Source: a gamma proteobacterium NOR5-3
Lineage (GTDB): Bacteria; Pseudomonadota; Gammaproteobacteria; Pseudomonadales; Halieaceae
Length of the DNA stretch: 64,000 nucleotides
Reading direction: 5' to 3'
Assembly (NCBI GenBank): GCA_000158155.1
Contig: DS999405.1
Coordinates: 381,811 to 445,810, forward strand
Shown here: positions 42,471-50,833 of the stretch, in pieces
Layout of the letters: each line of letters begins with the position of its first letter
Position numbering within the stretch: position 1 is the stretch's first letter
The notes under the pieces: generated by a model
What the model was told of the DNA's origin: nothing
Databases searched by the model: none
Seen by the model: only the letters and a program-made list of their open reading frames with translations
Program-made: the position numbers and the translations under genes

Positions 42471-43901
42471 ATGAGACATTCTTTTGCAGGCCTGAGGGCA
42501 TTATTGCTGACAACGGCAGCCTTTGCGTTGCTGGTTTCTGCATCCCTCAGTCGAGCGGCAGAACTGCCTGACTTTACGAAAATTGTGTCGCAGCAATCAC
42601 CTGCCGTGGTCAAGATTATTGTTGAGGCGAGCGTTTCTCGTGGTGGCCCGGATATCAATGAAGAAGAAATTCCGGAGTTCCTGCGACGCTACTTTCAGAT
42701 GCCCAACCCTCCTCAAGGCCCTCAGGGTCCCCAGGAGCGTATGGCGACCGGTTCGGGCTTCATTATTTCTGACGACGGCTACGTTGTGACCAACCACCAT
42801 GTGGTAGAGGATGCTGATGTGGTGACCGTGCGTCTGTCGGATCGACGGGAGTACGAAGCAGAAATAGTAGGTCTGGACCCTCGCTCCGATCTTGCGCTGC
42901 TGCGTATCGAAGCACAAGGGCTGCCTTATCTGGTGCTCGGCGCAGACGATGCATTACAGGTGGGCGAGTGGGTGCTGGCGATAGGCTCTCCCTTCGGTCT
43001 TGACTACTCCGTCACCGCGGGCATCGTCAGCGCGAAAGGGCGCAGTCTGCCTACGCGCAGCCGCGAGAATTACGTGCCCTTTATTCAGACCGATGTGGCC
43101 ATCAATCCGGGTAATTCGGGCGGACCGCTGTTTAACCTCAAGGGTGAAGTGGTGGGCGTGAACTCACAGATCTTTACCACCCGTGCGGGCGGTTCCATAG
43201 GGTTGTCGTTTGCCATTCCGGTGAACGTCGTGCGCAACGTGGTCAACCAGTTGAAAGATGGCGGCACGGTTACCCGCGGCTGGTTGGGGGTGACCATTCA
43301 GAATGTGGACCGCAATCTCGGTGAGTCCTTTGGTCTTGACCGGCCCCGGGGTGCGCTCATATCGCAGATAGCTAACGACGGGCCTGCCGCAAAATCGGGA
43401 CTTGAGCCCGGTGACATCATCATTGAATTTGATGGTGAAGCCATCGAGACATCTGCAGATCTTCCTCACGTGGTAGGGCTTATCGCTCCGGGTACCGAGG
43501 TTGATGTACTGATTGTCCGGAACCGGAAGCAAAAGACTATCGAAGTCGAAGTGGGTGGCCTGGATGCCGATGACAGCGTCGATCAGGCCTATGGAAATGC
43601 CGACAGTGACGCTGGGCGCGGCGGGCGTCTCGGTATCTCAGTCGAAGAAGCCCCGGAAGAAATGCTCACCCGCTGGGATCTTGCGGGGGGCGTGCTGGTG
43701 CGCAGCGTAGAGCCCGATTCGCCCGCCGACGAGGCGGGATTGATGCCCGGTGACGTCATCACCGCCGTGGGTGCTACACCGGTTCGTTCTCTGGACGCCT
43801 TTCGGGATATCGTGGACGAACTCGATGACGGTGCGTCAGTGCCATTGCGGTTGATTCGCAGAGGTTCCCCCATGTTCATTGGTTTGCGTCTGAAAGAGTG
43901 A
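42471..43901 (+). CDS. mucD: Periplasmic Do-family serine protease (DegP/MucD)
   Basis: 476 residues from the ATG at 42471, which has a GGAG ribosome site and a clear signal peptide (RALLLTTAAFALLVSASLSRA); an ATG 18 nt upstream is possible. HtrA protease-chaperone. The triad is His in VVTNHHVVEDAD, Asp in DPRSDLALLRIE, and Ser in INPGNSGGPLFNLKG. Two PDZ domains follow (about 280-370 with GWLGVTIQNV, and 390-476 with GRLGISVEEA). The gene closes the rpoE-rseABC operon, as mucD closes algU-mucABC in Pseudomonas, so it is probably under sigma-E control. Confidence 0.95.
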   Translation: MRHSFAGLRALLLTTAAFALLVSASLSRAAELPDFTKIVSQQSPAVVKIIVEASVSRGGPDINEEEIPEFLRRYFQMPNPPQGPQGPQERMATGSGFIISDDGYVVTNHHVVEDADVVTVRLSDRREYEAEIVGLDPRSDLALLRIEAQGLPYLVLGADDALQVGEWVLAIGSPFGLDYSVTAGIVSAKGRSLPTRSRENYVPFIQTDVAINPGNSGGPLFNLKGEVVGVNSQIFTTRAGGSIGLSFAIPVNVVRNVVNQLKDGGTVTRGWLGVTIQNVDRNLGESFGLDRPRGALISQIANDGPAAKSGLEPGDIIIEFDGEAIETSADLPHVVGLIAPGTEVDVLIVRNRKQKTIEVEVGGLDADDSVDQAYGNADSDAGRGGRLGISVEEAPEEMLTRWDLAGGVLVRSVEPDSPADEAGLMPGDVITAVGATPVRSLDAFRDIVDELDDGASVPLRLIRRGSPMFIGLRLKE

Positions 43902-43950
43902 TGCCCCGGACAGCGGCCCCGCGCCAGGTATCAGCCGCTTGTCTTACTCG

Positions 43951-43979
43951 TGGCGAGCGCGGGCTCACTGAGCTACAAT
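43951..43979 (+). promoter_or_regulatory. Possible promoter of lepA
   Basis: TGGCGA (43951-43956), 17 bp, then TACAAT (43974-43979). The -10 is good (5 of 6) and the -35 poor (3 of 6). It lies just upstream of the hairpin at 43995, so the transcript would begin with that hairpin. Confidence 0.4.
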
Positions 43980-43994
43980 GCCGCGCTTTTTGCC

Positions 43995-44019
43995 GGGACC
44001 TCCCTAGGGGTCCCGTTTT
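43995..44019 (+). terminator. Terminator between mucD and lepA (or lepA leader attenuator)
   Basis: GGGACC-TCCCTAGG-GGTCCC (43995-44014) is a 6-bp stem with an 8-nt loop, followed by GTTTT (44015-44019). It probably ends the rpoE-mucD transcript. A promoter-like sequence just before it raises the possibility that it also acts in the lepA leader. Confidence 0.7.
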
Positions 44020-44043
44020 GCGTTGTCCTAGTGAGCATGCCCC

Positions 44044-45825
44044 TTGAGTGACCTCGATCACATCCGTAATTTTTCTATCATCGCCCATATCGATCATGGG
44101 AAGTCAACGCTGGCCGATCGCTTCATCCAGCACTGTGGAGGGCTAAGCTCTCGGGAGATGCAGGCTCAGGTTCTCGATTCCATGGATATCGAGCGCGAGC
44201 GGGGAATTACCATCAAGGCGCAGAGCGTCACGCTCGATTATCACGCCCGGAACGGTGAGACCTACCAGCTCAATTTTATTGATACGCCGGGGCATGTGGA
44301 CTTTTCCTACGAGGTGTCACGATCCCTGGAAGCCTGTGAAGGTGCGTTGTTAGTCGTCGATGCCGGTCAGGGGGTAGAGGCGCAATCGGTTGCCAACTGT
44401 TACACCGCCATCGAGTTGGGGTTGGAGGTGTTACCGATTCTCAACAAAATGGATTTGCCGCAGGCCGATCCGGACCGGGTTCGGGTAGAGATCGAAGAGA
44501 TCATAGGCATCGATGCAACGGAAGCCTGCCTGGTGTCCGCGAAGTCCGGGCTGGGCATTGAAGACGCCCTGGAGTACCTGGTAAAGCATATTCCACCGCC
44601 GGAAGGCGATCGTGACGCACCCTTGCAGGCGCTGATCATCGATAGCTGGTTTGATAACTATCTGGGTGTTGTGTCTCTGGTACGCGTAAAGCAAGGTGTT
44701 CTCAGGCGACGCGACCGGATTATCACCAAATCTACGGGTAAGCAGCATCAGGTTGACGGCGTGGGTATTTTTACGCCCAAACGCGAAGCCCGGGAAATGT
44801 TGCAGGCAGGCGAGGTGGGGTATGTCGTTGCGGGTATCAAGGATATTCTCGGCGCGCCCGTGGGGGATACCCTGGTTCACGCCAAGACGCCCGATGTGCC
44901 TTCGCTGCCGGGCTTCAAGAAGGTCAAGCCGCAGGTCTATGCGGGTATCTTCACGGTTTCTACCGATGATTACGAAGATTTTCGCGATGCCCTGGGCAAA
45001 CTGACCCTTAACGACGCATCGTTGTTCTATGAACCCGAGACATCCGATGCCCTGGGTTTTGGGTTTCGCTGTGGTTTCCTGGGCATGCTGCATATGGAGA
45101 TCATTCAGGAACGGCTGGAGCGGGAATACGATCTTGACCTGATTACCACGGCACCCACCGTTGTATACGAGGTGCTTACCAAGCGCGGCGAAACGCTGCG
45201 AGTGGACAATCCCTCAGCGCTCCCGGACATGGGTGACGTGGACGAGATGCGTGAACCCATCGCCCGCTGCAATATTCTGGTGCCTCAGGATTATCTGGGT
45301 AACGTGATCACCCTGTGCGTGGAAAAACGCGGAGAGCAGCGTGATATGCAGTTCCTGGGGTCTCAAGTGTCGCTAACCTACGACATCCCCATGGCCGATG
45401 TGGTGCTCGACTTTTTTGACAGACTGAAGTCTGTGAGTCGGGGTTACGCTTCGCTTGACTACAGTTTTGATCGCTTTGAGACGGCCACGCTTTCTCGCCT
45501 TGATGTCTTGATCAACGGAGATCGCGTTGATGCGCTGGCGATTATTGTGCACCGCGATCAGGTTGAATACCGGGGGCGTCAGCTCACTGAGAAAATGAAA
45601 GAGCTCATTCCCCGGCAGATGTTCGATGTGGCCATCCAGGCCGCGGTGGGCGGCAAGATTGTGGCTCGGCAAACCGTCAAAGCGCTGCGCAAGAACGTGA
45701 CGGCCAAGTGCTATGGCGGTGATGTGAGTCGTAAGCGCAAACTTCTGGATAAGCAGACGCCGGTAAAAACGTATGAAGCAGTGGGGCGGGTGGAGATACC
45801 TCAGTCGCTTTCTTGCTGTGCTTAG
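44044..45825 (+). CDS. lepA: Elongation factor 4 (LepA)
   Basis: 593 residues from a TTG at 44044 ([21 protein letters not shown]), with GTGAG 8 nt upstream. Ribosomal GTPase that acts in translation initiation or back-translocation. G1 [10 protein letters not shown]2 [11 protein letters not shown]3 [11 protein letters not shown] and G4 NKMDLPQAD are present. The later EF-G-like domains follow, and the LepA-specific C-terminus has [19 protein letters not shown] 4-codon frame from the ATG at 44037 overlaps the start. It is upstream of lepB, as usual. Confidence 0.96.
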   Translation: MSDLDHIRNFSIIAHIDHGKSTLADRFIQHCGGLSSREMQAQVLDSMDIERERGITIKAQSVTLDYHARNGETYQLNFIDTPGHVDFSYEVSRSLEACEGALLVVDAGQGVEAQSVANCYTAIELGLEVLPILNKMDLPQADPDRVRVEIEEIIGIDATEACLVSAKSGLGIEDALEYLVKHIPPPEGDRDAPLQALIIDSWFDNYLGVVSLVRVKQGVLRRRDRIITKSTGKQHQVDGVGIFTPKREAREMLQAGEVGYVVAGIKDILGAPVGDTLVHAKTPDVPSLPGFKKVKPQVYAGIFTVSTDDYEDFRDALGKLTLNDASLFYEPETSDALGFGFRCGFLGMLHMEIIQERLEREYDLDLITTAPTVVYEVLTKRGETLRVDNPSALPDMGDVDEMREPIARCNILVPQDYLGNVITLCVEKRGEQRDMQFLGSQVSLTYDIPMADVVLDFFDRLKSVSRGYASLDYSFDRFETATLSRLDVLINGDRVDALAIIVHRDQVEYRGRQLTEKMKELIPRQMFDVAIQAAVGGKIVARQTVKALRKNVTAKCYGGDVSRKRKLLDKQTPVKTYEAVGRVEIPQSLSCCA

Positions 45826-45869
45826 GTAGATTGATTGTGTGCCCTTGATGGTAGATAACAGGAGCGTTC

Positions 45870-46709
45870 ATGTCGCTTGATTTCCCGCTGATTCTTGTAA
45901 TTCTGGTTTTCGGGACCGGTTTGATCTGGTTGGCGGACCGTCTGCTCTGGGCGCCTGGGCGCCAGCGCAGCCTGGATACTCTCTGCGCGCAGTATCCCGA
46001 TTGGGATCAAGATGGTTCGGCGGATGCGAAGCGCTTTAACGCCGCAGCGCAGAGCCTGCCCAAAGAATCAACCATCGTCGAGTATTCGCGATCGTTTTTT
46101 CCGGTGCTGGCGGTAGTTTTTGTGTTGCGCAGCTTTTTAGCGGAACCCTTTCAGATCCCGTCTTCTTCCATGGTGCCCACCCTGGAGGTTGGGGATTACA
46201 TATTGGTCAATAAGTTTGTATACGGTATTCGACTGCCTGTACTGCGAACCAAGGTGCTGTCGATCAGTGAGCCAAAGCGCGGGGATGTGATGGTGTTTTT
46301 CCCGCCGCACCTTAACAAGACTTATTACATCAAGCGGGTCATAGGTTTGCCCGGTGATGTGGTGAGTTACCGCAGTAAGCGTCTTTACGTTAATGGCGAG
46401 CCGGTTCCCTTTGAACCACTGGCGGTAGTGCCAGACGGGCGGTCTCGGTATCAAATGGGCCTGGCGGAGCTTGGGGGCAAGAGTCATCTCCAGCAGATCA
46501 ATCTTATGCGGCCCGGACGGGACTTTACGGTCACGGTGAAACCGGGACACTACTTTATGATGGGCGATAATCGCGATAACAGCTCTGATAGTCGTGTTTG
46601 GGGCCAGGTGAGCGAGCGCGATATAGTGGGCAAAGCTTTCGCGATTTGGATGCATTGGGATTCGCTGTTCAGTATTCCACGCTTTGATCGTGTAGGCGGC
46701 ATTGAATAA
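45870..46709 (+). CDS. lepB: Signal peptidase I
   Basis: 279 residues. Two N-terminal membrane helices (about 3-22 and 65-85) are followed by the periplasmic catalytic domain. The nucleophile is the Ser in PFQIPSSSMVPTLEVGDYILVNKF and the base is the Lys in YYIKRVIGLPGDVV. The box FMMGDNRDNSSDSRVWG is also present. It cleaves signal peptides from exported proteins. It lies 44 bp after lepA and before the DUF4845 gene. Confidence 0.97.
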   Translation: MSLDFPLILVILVFGTGLIWLADRLLWAPGRQRSLDTLCAQYPDWDQDGSADAKRFNAAAQSLPKESTIVEYSRSFFPVLAVVFVLRSFLAEPFQIPSSSMVPTLEVGDYILVNKFVYGIRLPVLRTKVLSISEPKRGDVMVFFPPHLNKTYYIKRVIGLPGDVVSYRSKRLYVNGEPVPFEPLAVVPDGRSRYQMGLAELGGKSHLQQINLMRPGRDFTVTVKPGHYFMMGDNRDNSSDSRVWGQVSERDIVGKAFAIWMHWDSLFSIPRFDRVGGIE

Positions 46710-46745
46710 GTCCGCTCACAGCGGGCAGTCACCGAGGGGGCGACT

Positions 46746-47135
46746 ATGAAAAAGCCAGGTAGGCAGCAGGGGATGGGCATGCTCAGCATGCTAATTATTG
46801 CCGTGATGGTGGGTTTTTTTGTCATGTCCGGTATTCGCATTGCGCCGGGTTTGATTGAATATCAGACCATCCGGGAATTGGTGATTGAAGCGGCTGAGGG
46901 CTATGACGATGATGAGGACACCATTGCCGATATTCGTCGCCAGCTCTCAGGTAGTTTCAATATGAACCAGATTAAAACCATTGGGCCTAGAGACGTGCAG
47001 ATCAACCGGGAAAACGGCAAAGTGATGATCGATGCCAATTACGAGGACCGAATCCCGCTATTTTGGCGTATCGATGCAGTGGTCAAGTACGATGACCTGG
47101 TGTTCGTGGCCGGCGAGCGATACAGCGACGAGTGA
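46746..47135 (+). CDS. DUF4845 membrane protein
   Basis: 129 residues, found between lepB and rnc in many gammaproteobacteria. The N-terminus KKPGRQQGMGMLSMLIIAVMVGFFVMSGIRIAPGLIEY is a single membrane helix with a pilin-like look. A periplasmic part follows with IRRQLSGSFNMNQIKTIGPRDVQINRENGK, ending in a hydrophilic tail. The function is unknown. Its TGA stop overlaps the rnc ATG (TGATG). Confidence 0.9.
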   Translation: MKKPGRQQGMGMLSMLIIAVMVGFFVMSGIRIAPGLIEYQTIRELVIEAAEGYDDDEDTIADIRRQLSGSFNMNQIKTIGPRDVQINRENGKVMIDANYEDRIPLFWRIDAVVKYDDLVFVAGERYSDE

Positions 47136-47809
47136 TGGATGCACAGCAGTGGCTGGAGCGGCAGTTTGGTTGCCGCTTGCAAAACGGGTCATTGCTGACC
47201 CAGGCGCTTTCTCACCGGAGTGTTGGCAGCCGCAATAACGAACGTCTGGAGTTTCTCGGCGATTCGGTACTTGGCTTTGTCGTAAGCGAAGAGCTGTACC
47301 GACGTTTTCCCGACGCCGATGAAGGGCAGCTCAGCCGCCTTCGCGTGTCTTTGGTAAAAGGCAGCGCCCTTGCCGCGGTAGCCAGGGAGCTGGATCTGGG
47401 TGATCAGTTGCGCCTCGGAGCAGGCGAAATACACGGCGGAGGCCGCCGCCGGGACTCAATTCTTGCAGATACGCTGGAGGCCCTACTGGGCGCTATTGTG
47501 CTGGATCTGGGTATAGAGGCCTGTCGTGCTGCTATTTCCCGGGTGTTTCAAAGTCGCTTTGACGCTCTGAAACTTGAGCAGGCGCGCAAGGATCCCAAAA
47601 CCCGGTTGCAGGAATTTCTGCAAGGCAGAGGCCGTCAGCTGCCGGACTATGTGCTGTGCGATGCTGCCGGCGAGGACCACGCGAAAATATTCACCGTTGC
47701 CTGTGAGCTTTCTGATGGTGACGAAGTGGCGCAGGGCGTTGGCGAAAGCCGCCGCGCTGCGGAACAGGCTGCAGCGACAGCAATATTGGCCCAATTGGGG
47801 GAATCATGA
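47135..47809 (+). CDS. rnc: Ribonuclease III
   Basis: 224 residues from the ATG at 47135. It cuts double-stranded RNA in rRNA processing and regulation. The signature [18 protein letters not shown], with the metal-binding acidic residues, lies near residue 33; the second acidic set is in [17 protein letters not shown]-terminal double-stranded RNA-binding domain (about 150-224) has [14 protein letters not shown] and the [14 protein letters not shown] helix. Its stop overlaps the era start. Confidence 0.97.
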   Translation: MDAQQWLERQFGCRLQNGSLLTQALSHRSVGSRNNERLEFLGDSVLGFVVSEELYRRFPDADEGQLSRLRVSLVKGSALAAVARELDLGDQLRLGAGEIHGGGRRRDSILADTLEALLGAIVLDLGIEACRAAISRVFQSRFDALKLEQARKDPKTRLQEFLQGRGRQLPDYVLCDAAGEDHAKIFTVACELSDGDEVAQGVGESRRAAEQAAATAILAQLGES

Positions 47810-48705
47810 GCGAAAAAACCCGCTGCGGTTATGTGGCAATTGTAGGCCGACCTAATGTTGGGAAATCTACCCTGCTGAATCATCTGCTGGGACAAAAGCT
47901 GTCGATTACCTCGCGGAAACCCCAGACCACCCGTCATCAGGTCCTTGGTATCAAGACCACAGACAGCGCCCAGATGCTGTTTGTCGATACACCGGGCATT
48001 CATGGTGGTGAGGATCGTGCGCTGAATCGCTTTATGAACCGCACCGCCAGCGCGGCATTGGCGGCCGTGGATATTGCGGTGATGGTAGTGGATCGGGGAG
48101 AGTGGCGAGACGATGACGAGCGGGTGCTTAGAAGCTGTGTGGCAAGCAACGCACCGGTGCTTCTGGTGATCAATAAAGTGGATCTCGAGGACAACCCCAA
48201 TGCCATTTTACCCAGCTTGCAATCGCTGGCGGAGCGCGCCGATTTTGCAGCGCTGATACCTCTTTCTGCACTGCGGGGGCGTAATCTGGACGTACTCGAA
48301 GCAGAAATCGTAAAACGTCTGCCCCAGGGTCCGTTTCTTTTTGAAGAAGATGAGATAACCGATCGAAGTACGCGATTTTTAGTAGCGGAGATCGTACGTG
48401 AGAAAATCACCCGGCAGCTAGGAGATGAACTGCCTTACTCCACGACGGTGGAGATCGAAGAGTATGGTCACGAGGCCGGGATCGTGCATATTTCTGCCGT
48501 GATACTGGTGGAGCGCAAAGGGCAGAAAGCGATATTAATCGGCCAGAAGGGCAGTCGACTGAGGCAGATTGGTACTGAAGCGCGCCAGGATATCGAGCGA
48601 TTGATAGAGAGCAAGGTCATGCTGAATCTCTGGGTGAAAGTGCGATCCGGCTGGGCGGACGATGAGCGTGCGTTGCGGAGTCTGGGTTATGACGACGGGC
48701 GTTGA
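47806..48705 (+). CDS. era: GTPase Era
   Basis: 299 residues. It binds 16S rRNA near its 3' end in small-subunit assembly. G1 [17 protein letters not shown]3 [14 protein letters not shown]4 INKVDLED and G5-like SALRGRN are seen. The KH domain at about 210-290 has the [11 protein letters not shown] loop. rnc-era-recO order is standard. The start overlaps rnc by 4 nt. Confidence 0.97.
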   Translation: MSEKTRCGYVAIVGRPNVGKSTLLNHLLGQKLSITSRKPQTTRHQVLGIKTTDSAQMLFVDTPGIHGGEDRALNRFMNRTASAALAAVDIAVMVVDRGEWRDDDERVLRSCVASNAPVLLVINKVDLEDNPNAILPSLQSLAERADFAALIPLSALRGRNLDVLEAEIVKRLPQGPFLFEEDEITDRSTRFLVAEIVREKITRQLGDELPYSTTVEIEEYGHEAGIVHISAVILVERKGQKAILIGQKGSRLRQIGTEARQDIERLIESKVMLNLWVKVRSGWADDERALRSLGYDDGR

Positions 48706-48726
48706 GCGTCCTAGACGTTCAGGCTG

Positions 48727-49503
48727 ATGCGCGTCCAGCTGCAGCCTTGCTATCTCCTGCATCGTCGTCCCTTTCGCGACAACAGTGAGCTGCTCGATGT
48801 GTTTAGCGTCGAGTATGGACGGTTAGGCCTGATTGCCCGGGGCCTGAGCCGTCGCCGCCGAGGAGGCCCCTTGGGAGCGCTCTTACAGCCGTTCCGTCCC
48901 CTGTTACTCAGTTTCAGCGGTAAAGGTGAGTTGCTGACACTCACGGGCGCTGAATCGGGGGGCGAGCTGGCACCCTTACACGGTGAAGCCCTGCTCAGTG
49001 CCTTCTATCTGAGCGAACTGCTGTTACGCCTGCTGCAACGTTTTGAAGTGCAGCCGGCGCTGTTCACCGCCTACGGAGCAGCCATTGCCGATCTGTCGGA
49101 TGTTGCAAGCACAGGAAACGCTCGCCTGAGCCTGGAGCCGGCGTTACGTCGCTTTGAGTTTCGGCTGCTCGAAGAACTTGGATATGCCGTGGATCTGTCA
49201 ACAGACGCTTCTTGCGGCGCAGTGATACGGGCGGATGCCCACTACGCGCTGGTGCCGGATTTCGGTTTTAGAGAGGTAGCCGCTGCCGCATCGCCTTCCA
49301 ATGCCAGCTTTGCGGGCACCGACATTATGGCGATTGCTGAAGGCCATTTTGACGGCGTCAGCGGATTAGCGGCCAAGCGTATGGTCCGGACCCTGTTGCA
49401 TCCCCATCTCGGCAGTACGCCCCTGCGCTCGCGAAGCATGTTTGAAACCACCCGGGGGCCCCGGGCGCAAACCGGCGAAGAAATAGAGGCAGGTGGCGTT
49501 TGA
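48727..49503 (+). CDS. recO: DNA repair protein RecO
   Basis: 258 residues. With RecR it loads RecA on SSB-covered DNA. The N-terminal OB fold begins MRVQLQPCYLLHRRPFRDNSELLDVFSVEYGR, followed by GLIARGLSRRRRGG and LQPFRPLLLSFSGKGELLTLT. The helical C-terminal part has LRRFEFRLLEELGYAVDLS. The last 25 residues are polar. Its TGA overlaps the acpS TTG start. Confidence 0.93.
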   Translation: MRVQLQPCYLLHRRPFRDNSELLDVFSVEYGRLGLIARGLSRRRRGGPLGALLQPFRPLLLSFSGKGELLTLTGAESGGELAPLHGEALLSAFYLSELLLRLLQRFEVQPALFTAYGAAIADLSDVASTGNARLSLEPALRRFEFRLLEELGYAVDLSTDASCGAVIRADAHYALVPDFGFREVAAAASPSNASFAGTDIMAIAEGHFDGVSGLAAKRMVRTLLHPHLGSTPLRSRSMFETTRGPRAQTGEEIEAGGV

Positions 49504-49874
49504 TAGGCATTGGCACGGATATTGTTGAGATCGAGAGAGTGGAAGCGGTCTGGCGTCGTCATCAAGAGCGATTTGAGCGACGTATCCTGACGCCCGACGA
49601 AGTGCGGATCTGCCGGGCGCGAACTCAGCCCTGGCGTTACCTGGCCAAACGGTTCGCTGCAAAAGAGGCCATTGCCAAGAGTATGGGCACAGGTATCGGG
49701 ATTGCATTGAGCTGGCAGGACATTGAGCTGCGAGCGGCTCCATCAGGTGCACCCGTGGTGCATTTGTCGCCCCGGGGCAGTGCATTGGCCCGAAAAAAGG
49801 GCGGAAGCAGGGTGCTTTTGAGCCTGTCTGATGAGCGGGCCTATGCAGTGGCGTTCGCTGTGCTGCTGGCTTAA
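49500..49874 (+). CDS. acpS: Holo-[acyl-carrier-protein] synthase
   Basis: 124 residues from a TTG overlapping the recO stop (TTGA). It moves 4'-phosphopantetheine from CoA to ACP. MIGIGTDIVEIERVE holds the first metal-binding Asp, and RYLAKRFAAKEAIAKSMGTGIG the Glu and Lys of the active site. The C-terminal LLSLSDERAYAVAFAVL is typical. In related genomes pdxJ usually lies between recO and acpS; here it is absent. Confidence 0.95.
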   Translation: MIGIGTDIVEIERVEAVWRRHQERFERRILTPDEVRICRARTQPWRYLAKRFAAKEAIAKSMGTGIGIALSWQDIELRAAPSGAPVVHLSPRGSALARKKGGSRVLLSLSDERAYAVAFAVLLA

Positions 49875-49932
49875 GGTGTGCGTGGATTGGCCCTGGTAAG
49901 CGATGGGTGCCCGAAGAATTTTAGGATTTGAT

Positions 49933-50829
49933 ATGCCGGACTACCCAACGATTGAAGCCTGTATTGGGCGTACCCCTCTGGTACGTCTGCAGCGATTGCC
50001 GGGCCAGACCAGCAATACTTTGCTGGCCAAGCTCGAAGGCGATAACCCGGCAGGTTCGGTAAAGGACCGTCCGGCAATGAGCATGATCGCCGAGGCCGAG
50101 GCCAGAGGTGATATCTCACCCGGTGACACAATTATCGAAGCGACCAGCGGGAACACAGGGATTGCGCTGGCCATGGCCGCGGCAGTCCGCGGTTATGAGA
50201 TGAAGCTGATCATGCCAGCCAGCGCGAGCAGCGAGCGCAAACAGGCCATGCGTGCGTATGGAGCAGAGCTTATTGAGGTGAGCGCCGAAGAGGGCATGGA
50301 AGGTGCCCGGGACCTCGCCCACGCCCTGCGTGACGCCGGCGAGGGTATTGTTCTGGACCAGTTTGCGAATCCGGACAACCCCCTGGCGCACTATCGCGGC
50401 ACCGGGCCGGAAATATGGGAACAGACAGCGGGGGAGATCACGCACTTTGTCAGCTCCATGGGCACGACGGGGACGATCATGGGGTGTTCGGCGTATTTCA
50501 AGACTCAGAATCCGCACATCGAAGTGGTGGGTCTTCAGCCGAAAGAAGGTGCGAGTATCCCCGGGATTCGGCGCTGGCCCAAGGCCTATCTGCCGTCTAT
50601 TTTTGAACCTGCCCGAGTAGACCGGGTGTTGGATATCTCTCAGGACGAGGCAGAAGACACCATGCGCGCTCTGGCACAGCAGGAGGGTATTTTTTGTGGA
50701 GTTTCGGCCGGTGGTGCCGTGGCGGGGGCATTGCGTGTGTCCGCTGAGGTCGAGAATGCGACCATCGTGATGATTATCTGCGATCGTGGGGATCGCTATT
50801 TGTCGACCGGCGTTTTCGACAAGATCTGA
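49933..50829 (+). CDS. cysM: Cysteine synthase B
   Basis: 298 residues from the ATG at 49933 with a TAGGA ribosome site. PLP enzyme that makes cysteine (or S-sulfocysteine) from O-acetylserine. The PLP lysine is in NPAGSVKDRPAMSMI, the substrate loop is EATSGNTGIALAMAA, the phosphate loop is SSMGTTGTIMG, and the CysM-specific GLQPKEGASIPGIRRWP is clear. The C-terminus is IICDRGDRYLSTGVFDKI. It precedes relA by 4 nt. Confidence 0.96.
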   Translation: MPDYPTIEACIGRTPLVRLQRLPGQTSNTLLAKLEGDNPAGSVKDRPAMSMIAEAEARGDISPGDTIIEATSGNTGIALAMAAAVRGYEMKLIMPASASSERKQAMRAYGAELIEVSAEEGMEGARDLAHALRDAGEGIVLDQFANPDNPLAHYRGTGPEIWEQTAGEITHFVSSMGTTGTIMGCSAYFKTQNPHIEVVGLQPKEGASIPGIRRWPKAYLPSIFEPARVDRVLDISQDEAEDTMRALAQQEGIFCGVSAGGAVAGALRVSAEVENATIVMIICDRGDRYLSTGVFDKI

Positions 50830-50833
50830 AACG

